A DNA stretch of 11,375 nt from Candidatus Saccharimonadota bacterium (GTDB lineage: Bacteria; Patescibacteriota; Saccharimonadia; CAILAD01; BJGX01): the NCBI GenBank assembly GCA_013816445.1, contig JACDEK010000003.1:1-11375 (forward strand), in the 5' to 3' direction. Shown one piece after another: positions 5,803-11,375 of this stretch. The position numbers and the translations under genes were made by a program. Numbering within the stretch: the stretch's first letter is position 1; the number at the start of each line of letters is the position of its first letter. The notes under the pieces were generated by a model. It did not search any database, had not been told where the DNA came from, and worked only from the letters and a program-made list of their open reading frames with translations.

Positions 5803-5818
5803 GCACTATATGTAGTAA
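5803..5818 (+). promoter_or_regulatory. NrdR box 2 (predicted)
   Basis: GCACTATATGTAGTAA matches the 16-bp consensus at 12 positions. It lies 33 bp (about three helical turns) downstream of box 1. Paired boxes about three turns apart are the usual NrdR arrangement, although 31-32 bp is more typical. Confidence 0.6.
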
Positions 5819-5856
5819 TTCTGACAATACCACACAAAAAATAGAGATCAATAAAA

Positions 5857-5866
5857 AGGAGGGTGA
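5857..5866 (+). promoter_or_regulatory. Strong ribosome binding site of nrdA (decides the start)
   Basis: AGGAGGGTGA at 5857-5866 is nearly a full complement of the 16S 3' end. Its GGAGG core lies 5 nt before the ATG at 5868. It fixes the start of NrdA at the ATP-cone and argues against the 81-codon in-frame upstream extension. Confidence 0.9.
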
Positions 5867-5867
5867 G

Positions 5868-8657
5868 ATGACTTTTTCGAGTATAAAAAAACGTAATGGC
5901 CAGGTGGTGGATTTTGATCCGGCACGAATAATTAAGGCCATCCAAAAAGCTAGCGACTCTGTCGATAGTGAAATACCTGTAGCTATTATTCCAGAAATAG
6001 TAGAAGAACTAACATCTCACCTAGAGTCATTCATTGGCGATGGTGTGCCCGATGTAGAAGCCGTGCAAGATCTTGTTGAGCAAGAGTTAATGCGCGCAGA
6101 TTATTTCAAAACAGCCCGAAGCTATATTCTCTACCGTGAAGAACATAAGGCATTGCGCGCAGTCGAGGCTAACCGTTCTGCAGAAAAACTTGAGCATAAT
6201 GCTTTAAAAGTTACCTTGCCTGATGGCAGTATTGATCATTTTAGCTATACTCGACTTATAAAGAACCTTGTTGAAGCAGCAGAAGGGCTTGAAGACTCTA
6301 TTGATATTGATGAGTTGGCCCAGCTCACTAAAAGTAGTCTGTACGATGGTATTACTTTAGAAGAGTTGCAAGACGCTCTAATTATGTCAGCCAGCTCAAG
6401 TATAGAAAAAGATAGTGCTTATTCTACTATGGCTGCACGTTTATTATTAAGTAAGGTATATCGCGAAGTACTTGGTACTGATACAGAGTCAGAAATGCCT
6501 CAAGCATATACTGATACCTTCAAAGACTTCATAAAAAATACTGTAAAAGAAGGTCGGCTTGACAAGCGTTTGCTAGACTTTGACTTAGATGAGCTTGCTG
6601 AGTATATTGAGCCAGAGCGCGACAAACTATTTGATTATATGGGCCTAGATATGTTGCACGACCGGTATTTTGTACAAAATGAAGGCAGAGGTGTGCGCTT
6701 AGAAACACCCCAAATTTTTTGGATGCGTATTGCTATGGGTTTAAGTATTCTAGAGAAGAAAACTGACAAAATGACCTGGACAAAAAAGTTTTATGATGTA
6801 CTTTCAACCTTACGGTATGTTCCTTCTACGCCAACTCTGTTTCATTCAGGTACAACCTTTGCACAACTTAGTTCGTGTTTTTTAAATACGGTAGATGATG
6901 ACTTAAAACATATTTTTAAGGTGTATTTAGACACAGCACTTATGAGTAAGTTTTCTGGTGGTATCGCTACAGACTGGAGTAATATTCGAGCAACTGGCTC
7001 GCTTATTAAAACCGTCAATATCCCCTCTCAAGGCGTTATACCATTTTTGAAAATTGCTAATGATACAACTGTCGCAATTAGTCGGTCTGGTAAGCGTAAG
7101 GGTGCTACATGTGTGTATCTAGAAACATGGCATATGGATATAGAAGATTTTTTAGAGCTTCGTAAGAATACGGGTGATGAACGTCGCCGTACGCACGATA
7201 TGAACACCGCTAACTGGATTCCAGACCTATTTATGAAGCGTGTTGAGGCTGATGGACAATGGACGCTTTTTTCTCCAAATGAAGTACCAGAGCTACACCA
7301 TACGTACGGAAAAGAGTTTGAGAATAAATATGAAGAATACGAAAAACTCGCTGATGAGGGTAAGATAGAACTTTTCAAACGTATTCCAGCTGCTCAGTTG
7401 TGGCGCAAGATGCTCACCATGTTATTTGAAACAGGTCACCCATGGATCAATTTCAAAGATGCTTGTAATGTTCGTTCGCCCCAAGACCATGCGGGAGTCA
7501 TACATAATTCTAACTTGTGTACCGAGATAACTCTAAATAATTCAGCTGAAGAAACTGCCGTTTGTAATATCGGCTCAGTTAATCTCGCTCGTCATATTCG
7601 TAAGAACAAGCTAGACCGTGAGCTGGTTGCCGATACTGTTCTGACAGGTATGAGAATGCTCGATAACGTTATTGATATTAATTACTACACCACTAAAGAG
7701 TGTGAAGTTTCAAATATGCGACATCGTCCGGTTGGTCTTGGCATAATGGGTTTTCAAGATGCGCTCTATTTGCTTGATATAGCATTTAACTCTGAAAAAG
7801 CTGTGCAGTTTGGTGATGAAAGTATGGAGCAGATTAGTTACTATGCTATTCAAGGTTCTTCTCAGTTAGCAAAAGAACGCGGTGCCTATAAATCATATAA
7901 GGGCTCTAAGTGGGATCGAAATATTTTTCCTGTTGATACATTAGATCTTCTTGAAGAAGAACGTGGAATGAAAATTGATGTGAAACGAAAAGGAAAATTA
8001 GACTGGAAAGAAGTTCGAGCTCATGTTAAAAAACATGGTATGCGTAATAGTAATACTATGGCAATCGCTCCAACTGCCTCTATTTCAAACATTTCTGGTT
8101 GTTATCCATGTATTGAGCCAATCTACAAAAATCTCTATGTTAAATCAAATATGAGTGGTGATTTTACAGTTATTAATTCATATCTCATTAATGACTTAAA
8201 AAAGATAAATATGTGGAGCGAAGATATGGTGAATAAAATTAAGTTTCATGATGGGTCTGTTCAAAAGATTACAGAAATACCTGCTGAACTACGTGCAAAA
8301 TATCAAGAAGTATTTGAAATTGATGCTGAGTGGCTCGTAAAGATTGCCGCACATCGCGGTAAATGGATTGATCAAAGCCAAAGTCTCAATATATTTGTTC
8401 AGGGTGTTTCGGGCAAGAAGCTTAGTGATATCTATACCTATGCCTGGAAAATGGGCCTCAAAACAACTTACTACCTTCGCTCTCTAGCTGCTTCACAGGT
8501 AGAAAAATCAACTGTTGATACAGCCGAGTTTGGGTCAACCCACAAACGCGAGTTTGCTACCGTTGCACAAGATGCACCCTTGCCATCACCAGCTGCACCC
8601 TCACAAGCAGATCAGACTTGTTTGATTAGTGATACTGAATGCGAAGCATGTCAATAA
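5868..8657 (+). CDS. nrdA: Class I ribonucleoside-diphosphate reductase, alpha subunit
   Basis: This is the catalytic subunit of aerobic ribonucleotide reductase. It reduces ribonucleoside diphosphates to deoxyribonucleotides together with NrdB in the cytoplasm. In 929 residues: an N-terminal ATP-cone (about 3-95, KKRNGQVVDFDPARI), a second ATP-cone-like segment (about 111-202, ALKVTLPDGS... AARLLLSKVYREV), then the ten-stranded barrel. Catalytic elements are C337 (SSCFLN) and C566 (VCNIGSVNL) as the redox pair, and N549-L-C551-T-E553, where C551 is the thiyl-radical site. The radical-transfer pair is Y868-Y869. The tail ends CEACQ with C925 and C928, the shuttle pair reduced by thioredoxin or glutaredoxin. 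Two cones suggest elaborate allosteric control, as in Pseudomonas aeruginosa NrdA. Codons are uniform and free of TGA. It is co-transcribed with nrdB 25 nt downstream and probably NrdR-regulated. Confidence 0.96.
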   Translation: MTFSSIKKRNGQVVDFDPARIIKAIQKASDSVDSEIPVAIIPEIVEELTSHLESFIGDGVPDVEAVQDLVEQELMRADYFKTARSYILYREEHKALRAVEANRSAEKLEHNALKVTLPDGSIDHFSYTRLIKNLVEAAEGLEDSIDIDELAQLTKSSLYDGITLEELQDALIMSASSSIEKDSAYSTMAARLLLSKVYREVLGTDTESEMPQAYTDTFKDFIKNTVKEGRLDKRLLDFDLDELAEYIEPERDKLFDYMGLDMLHDRYFVQNEGRGVRLETPQIFWMRIAMGLSILEKKTDKMTWTKKFYDVLSTLRYVPSTPTLFHSGTTFAQLSSCFLNTVDDDLKHIFKVYLDTALMSKFSGGIATDWSNIRATGSLIKTVNIPSQGVIPFLKIANDTTVAISRSGKRKGATCVYLETWHMDIEDFLELRKNTGDERRRTHDMNTANWIPDLFMKRVEADGQWTLFSPNEVPELHHTYGKEFENKYEEYEKLADEGKIELFKRIPAAQLWRKMLTMLFETGHPWINFKDACNVRSPQDHAGVIHNSNLCTEITLNNSAEETAVCNIGSVNLARHIRKNKLDRELVADTVLTGMRMLDNVIDINYYTTKECEVSNMRHRPVGLGIMGFQDALYLLDIAFNSEKAVQFGDESMEQISYYAIQGSSQLAKERGAYKSYKGSKWDRNIFPVDTLDLLEEERGMKIDVKRKGKLDWKEVRAHVKKHGMRNSNTMAIAPTASISNISGCYPCIEPIYKNLYVKSNMSGDFTVINSYLINDLKKINMWSEDMVNKIKFHDGSVQKITEIPAELRAKYQEVFEIDAEWLVKIAAHRGKWIDQSQSLNIFVQGVSGKKLSDIYTYAWKMGLKTTYYLRSLAASQVEKSTVDTAEFGSTHKREFATVAQDAPLPSPAAPSQADQTCLISDTECEACQ

Positions 8658-8682
8658 CTTTAACCCCAGAAGGAGCTATACT

Positions 8683-9717
8683 ATGCCAATTAATATGACG
8701 AAAGATCGCCCTAATGTAAATTCACGCCGTATTATTAACGGTGCAGACTCTGATGTTGTGCAACTTCACCCCATGAAACATACTTTTGCTTGGGATGCAT
8801 ATTTGGCAGGTAACGCTAATCACTGGTTACCAACTGAAATCGCCATGCAAGATGATATTGAACTCTGGAAGTCTCCCCGCCTAAGCGAAGATGAGCGTTT
8901 GGCATTTAAGACCGCACTGGGCTTTTTTACTACTGCTGACTCTATTGCTGCTAATAATATTGTATTAGCACTCTATGAGCACATTACAAGCCCAGAATGC
9001 CGCATGTATTTATTGCGCCAGGGTTTTGAAGAAGCTATTCATACTCATGCTTATCAATATATTGTTGAAAGCTTAGGCTTGGACGGCGGTGAGATATTTA
9101 ATATGTACCGAGAGAATACAGCGCATAATTCAAAGGCGAATTTTATATTAACCTTTAATGAAGGTGTTTTTGCTGATGATTTTCATACCGGAACATTTGA
9201 AAGTGACCAGAAATTTCTTGAAAATTTATGTGTTTTTTCATTGATTCTAGAGGGAATATTCTTTTATTCAAGTTTTGCAGTCATATTTGGTTTTCAACGT
9301 CAAAATAAACTTGTTGGTAGTGCTGAGCAGATTCAATATATTATGCGTGATGAATCACAGCATTTAAATTTTGGTATTAATATGATTAATACTATTAAAG
9401 AAGAGCAGCCTGAGTTATGGGATGATGCTTTTCAGAAACGTACGATCAAGCTAGTAAAAGAAGCTGCAAAGCTTGAGTATGAATATGCCCGTGAGGTCTT
9501 TCCTAAAGGTATTTTTGGCATGAATGCTGACGGATTTAAACAATACATTGAGTACATTGCTGACCGTCGATTGTCTGCTGTTGGCTTACCTAAGCAATTT
9601 AAGGTAAAGAACCCCTTCCCCTGGATGAGTGAAGCCGTAGATATTTCAAAAGAAAAAAACTTTTTTGAAACCCGTGTGACTGAGTACCAAACCGGCGGTA
9701 CGCTCGACTGGAACTAA
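8683..9717 (+). CDS. nrdB: Class I ribonucleoside-diphosphate reductase, beta subunit
   Basis: This ferritin-like subunit houses the dimetal site and the radical generator for NrdA. All ligands are visible in 344 residues: D86 (TTADSIA), E117 and H120 (EEAIHTHAY), E190 (LEGIFFYSSF), and E224 and H227 (RDESQH). Y124 corresponds to the radical tyrosine (E. coli Y122), so this is a tyrosyl-radical enzyme rather than the Phe-bearing class Ic or metal-free class Ie. The C-terminal peptide (FFETRVTEYQ...LDW), with Y335 matching the mobile radical-relay tyrosine, should dock on NrdA. The ATG at 8683 is chosen because AAGGAG (8670-8675) lies 7 nt upstream. An in-frame ATG at 8629 is inside nrdA and lacks a ribosome site. 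No nrdI is next to it, which argues against class Ib. No rho-independent terminator is obvious after the TAA. Confidence 0.96.
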   Translation: MPINMTKDRPNVNSRRIINGADSDVVQLHPMKHTFAWDAYLAGNANHWLPTEIAMQDDIELWKSPRLSEDERLAFKTALGFFTTADSIAANNIVLALYEHITSPECRMYLLRQGFEEAIHTHAYQYIVESLGLDGGEIFNMYRENTAHNSKANFILTFNEGVFADDFHTGTFESDQKFLENLCVFSLILEGIFFYSSFAVIFGFQRQNKLVGSAEQIQYIMRDESQHLNFGINMINTIKEEQPELWDDAFQKRTIKLVKEAAKLEYEYAREVFPKGIFGMNADGFKQYIEYIADRRLSAVGLPKQFKVKNPFPWMSEAVDISKEKNFFETRVTEYQTGGTLDWN

Positions 9718-9725
9718 CAAAGCTC

Positions 9726-9891
9726 GTCATCCTCAACCGAAGTCGTAATCAACATTCGGATTGGGGATCCAGGCTATCTAGTCTTTTGTTATTCTGAGCG
9801 AAGTTCATAACGGAGTCGAATAATCTAGCCTGTTGAATTGAACAAACCAGATCTTTCGATTTTCTGCTTGGGCAGAAGTACTCAAGATGAC
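9726..9891. repeat. Cluster of three REP-like imperfect hairpins
   Basis: The gap between nrdB and the next gene is a mosaic of palindromes bounded by GTCATC (9726-9731) and its inverse GATGAC (9886-9891). Unit A: 9729-9741 pairs with 9755-9768 in 13 bp, with one bulged A. Unit B: CAGGCTA (9770-9776) pairs with TAGCCTG (9826-9832), and inside it TTATTC (9789-9794) pairs with GAATAA (9818-9823). Unit C: ATCTT (9851-9855) pairs with AAGAT (9884-9888), enclosing TTCTGC-TTGG-GCAGAA (9862-9877). Motifs such as TTATTCTGAGCGAAG resemble intergenic REP-like sequences I recall from many bacterial genomes. There is no T-run after the stems, so this is not a simple terminator, though mRNA 3'-end protection is possible. 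Confidence 0.7.
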
Positions 9892-9916
9892 AGTCAAACT
9901 AATAACATTTACAATC

Positions 9917-10330
9917 ATGAAAATTTTTCTCGTACGGCATGGAGACTTCGATATAGATTCGCTCACCTTGAATCAAACAAGACGCAATCAAGCTTTGAAA
10001 GTCGCAAAACAGATTCGCAAAAGCACTCTAAATAATCGAGTTCGAATTTATTGTTCTTTCGGTCCACGTTCTATCGAAACGGCCAAGATTATTGCCCGTG
10101 TGCTTGGCTGTAAAAATCTGCCCGACGGTCTTTATGGAGACAAATACAAAGAATCGGTAAATGAATTACAGATAAAAGCAAAGCAGGCGTTCGACCAATT
10201 AAAGCCTAGTCAAAAAGCTACAATTATAGTTTCTAAAGGTGAGTTTTTGCTCGAGTTATCAAAACTTTACATGAATGGGCCTACAAAGAAGCAGCCAAAA
10301 GGCTCGTTACTCGTTATTAAGCGTAGCTAA
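9917..10330 (+). CDS. Histidine phosphatase (SixA/PGM-fold) family protein with altered active site
   Basis: This is a short member (137 residues) of the histidine phosphatase superfamily, close in size to SixA-type phosphohistidine phosphatases. Visible are the N-terminal catalytic motif VRHG (R7, H8), the phosphate-binding Arg in SFGPRSIETAKI (R51) and a glutamate region around E79. The second catalytic His normally follows the strand in a [VS]-H-G/N context. Here the segment reads IIVSKGEF with K107, so the residue appears to be lost. The protein may have reduced or no phosphatase activity, or bind phosphate compounds without hydrolysis. The ATG at 9917 is preferred over ATG 9887 because the protein then begins MKIFLVRHG, the usual spacing, and 9887 lies inside the REP-like hairpin. 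No Shine-Dalgarno site or clear promoter is seen. Its stop overlaps the convergent gltX stop. Confidence 0.75.
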   Translation: MKIFLVRHGDFDIDSLTLNQTRRNQALKVAKQIRKSTLNNRVRIYCSFGPRSIETAKIIARVLGCKNLPDGLYGDKYKESVNELQIKAKQAFDQLKPSQKATIIVSKGEFLLELSKLYMNGPTKKQPKGSLLVIKRS

Positions 10331-11375
10331 GCTTTTTTGATTATAGCGTTATTTAATCGTCTCAAACTCTCTTCTTTACCAAGTGTTACAAGAATATCAA
10401 ATAAACCCGGTGCCTCTGTACGACCTGTTAAACTAACGCGCAACACATAAAATAGCTGACCAGTTTTAATACCGAGCTTTTCTGTGAGTTCGCGCAGAAC
10501 GGATTCTATTGAGTCATGCTGAAAATCACATTCTTTCAAAACATCAATTGCTGCTTCTAGCCATTTCTGAACGTCCTCTTTACTATCTTTTTTGGTTAAT
10601 AAATCAAGATCAATCTTTGGTGTGTCAAAAAATATCTCCATAATATATTTGGCTTCATCGAGTCGCTTCATTCTGTCTTTATCTAGGGCTAAGACTTTCT
10701 CAAAATAATCTTGATTGACATACCATTCTTTGGGTACAAAAGGGCGAACTTTTTCTGATAAGTCGTTTAAGCTAAGCTTTCGTATATATTCGCCGTTCAT
10801 CCAATCAAGTCGTATCATATCAAATTTGGCTGGGCTTTTTTGTACTCTTTGTAAATCAAAACTAGTAATCAGTTCTTTAAGTGAGAATAATTCTTTTTCT
10901 GTGCCGTCGTTCCAACCTAAAAGAGCTAAGAAATTTAGCAGCGCCTCTGGCAAATAGCCTTTAGTTTTATATTCCAAGACATCAACATCACCATCCCGCT
11001 TACTTAGTTTCTTTTTACCATCAGGCCCCAAAATTGCCGGCGCATGAGCCCATTTTGGACGTTCAAAACCAAGTGTGTCGTATAATAGAGCGTGCTTAGC
11101 AGTTGTACTAATAAATTCATCCCCACGAATAACATGAGTGATTTCCATGAGGTGGTCGTCAATGACATTGGCAAAGTTATAGGTTGGAAACCCATCGGCT
11201 TTTAATATCACAAAGTCATCAATTAATTCATTAGGGGTTTTGGCTTCACCGCGAATTTCATCATGCCAAGTCGTTATACCCTCACTAACTTTTAGACGAA
11301 TAGGCAGATCCGTAGATAAGTCTACACTTTGTGTCGGCTCCATAGATTGCTTATATACAAATGGTTTTTTATTTG
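10327..11375 (-). CDS. gltX: Glutamyl-tRNA synthetase, N-terminal part beyond window edge
   Basis: This is a class I aminoacyl-tRNA synthetase that charges tRNA-Glu (or, if non-discriminating, also tRNA-Gln) in the cytoplasm. The visible 349 codons are open to the right edge, continuing upstream of an internal Met at 11343 with NKKPFVYKQS. The HIGH motif and the first part of the Rossmann fold are therefore outside. Visible are the tRNA acceptor-binding region (ADGFPTYNFANVIDDHLMEITHVIRGDE), the KLSKR signature (complement of 10996-11010) followed by DGDVDVLEYKTKGYLPEALLNFLALLGWN, and the helical anticodon-binding domain ending LTGRTEAPGLFDILVTLGKEESLRRL. The C-terminus is normal. The stop is TAG at 10329-10327. 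Discrimination between tRNA-Glu and tRNA-Gln cannot be judged here. Confidence 0.95.
   Translation of the reverse strand, partial: NKKPFVYKQSMEPTQSVDLSTDLPIRLKVSEGITTWHDEIRGEAKTPNELIDDFVILKADGFPTYNFANVIDDHLMEITHVIRGDEFISTTAKHALLYDTLGFERPKWAHAPAILGPDGKKKLSKRDGDVDVLEYKTKGYLPEALLNFLALLGWNDGTEKELFSLKELITSFDLQRVQKSPAKFDMIRLDWMNGEYIRKLSLNDLSEKVRPFVPKEWYVNQDYFEKVLALDKDRMKRLDEAKYIMEIFFDTPKIDLDLLTKKDSKEDVQKWLEAAIDVLKECDFQHDSIESVLRELTEKLGIKTGQLFYVLRVSLTGRTEAPGLFDILVTLGKEESLRRLNNAIIKKA

Larger units (their letters stand above)
5481..5867. other. 387-bp divergent regulatory region between tRNA-Glu and nrdA
   Basis: No gene is supported here. The stretch holds the tRNA promoter on the minus strand. On the plus strand it holds up to three candidate promoters for nrdAB, NrdR-box-like sites and the nrdA ribosome site. 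It is open in the nrdA frame from a TTG at 5625, but that extension is not favoured (see rejected items). Confidence 0.75.

Noticed and set aside
5625..5867. An 81-codon N-terminal extension of NrdA starting at TTG 5625
   Set aside because: The extension has no family similarity and contains the promoters and NrdR-like boxes. The ATG at 5868 has a near-perfect ribosome site and begins exactly at the ATP-cone.
8629..8682. An 18-codon upstream start for NrdB at ATG 8629
   Set aside because: It lies within the end of nrdA and lacks a ribosome site, while ATG 8683 has AAGGAG 7 nt upstream.
9729..9768. Hairpin A as the rho-independent terminator of nrdAB
   Set aside because: The stem is good but is followed by CCAGGCTATC rather than a T-run, and it belongs to a larger group of REP-like palindromes.
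1..11375. CRISPR array, integrase, insertion sequence or defence island
   Set aside because: I saw no regularly spaced repeats, transposase or recombinase motifs, or att-like duplication at the tRNA 3' end within the window.

Overview
The window looks like a piece of a small, streamlined, moderately AT-rich bacterial genome. My best guess is a Patescibacteria/CPR lineage such as Saccharibacteria. That rests on compactness, gene content and short intergenic gaps rather than on a marker gene, so treat it as moderate confidence. The standard genetic code applies: the 929-codon nrdA and 344-codon nrdB contain no internal TGA, and Trp is TGG. A Gly- or Trp-decoding UGA code is therefore unlikely.

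Layout. (1) 1-593, minus strand: the N-terminal two thirds of an FAD/NAD(P) flavoprotein reductase, running off the left edge. It is divergent from a COG0523/CobW-type metal-chaperone GTPase (657-1691); their two -10 boxes overlap in one palindrome. (2) 1693-2196, minus: a small membrane-anchored, Asn/Thr/Gln-rich surface protein of unknown function. (3) 4540-2245, minus: a two-gene operon of a MOFRL-type glycerate 2-kinase followed by a D-2-hydroxyacid dehydrogenase. It has a clear extended -10 promoter. (4) 5280-4684, minus: a MOSC-domain gene interrupted by one in-frame TGA, with an intact promoter and a terminator. (5) 5480-5404, minus: tRNA-Glu(CTC) with encoded CCA and its own TTCG-loop terminator. 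(6) 5481-5867: a regulatory region with candidate tandem promoters and NrdR-box-like sites, ahead of nrdA (5868-8657) and nrdB (8683-9717). These encode a complete class I aerobic ribonucleotide reductase. (7) 9726-9891: a cluster of REP-like hairpins. (8) 9917-10330: a histidine-phosphatase-fold protein whose second catalytic His is replaced by Lys. It converges on the 3' part of gltX (10327-11375, minus), which runs off the right edge.

How the genes fit together. NrdA and NrdB form one enzyme making deoxyribonucleotides, and the upstream boxes suggest NrdR control of dNTP supply. The dehydrogenase/kinase pair could route hydroxypyruvate through D-glycerate to 2-phosphoglycerate, although a D-lactate role for the dehydrogenase is equally possible. 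tRNA-Glu and glutamyl-tRNA synthetase both serve translation but are not co-transcribed.

The most notable observations are: the split MOSC gene; TGnTATAAT promoters placed so close to ATG codons that leaderless mRNAs are expected beside genes with strong Shine-Dalgarno sites; and helically phased NrdR-like half-sites upstream of nrdA. I did not find a convincing entirely new system such as a defence island, CRISPR array or novel RNA.
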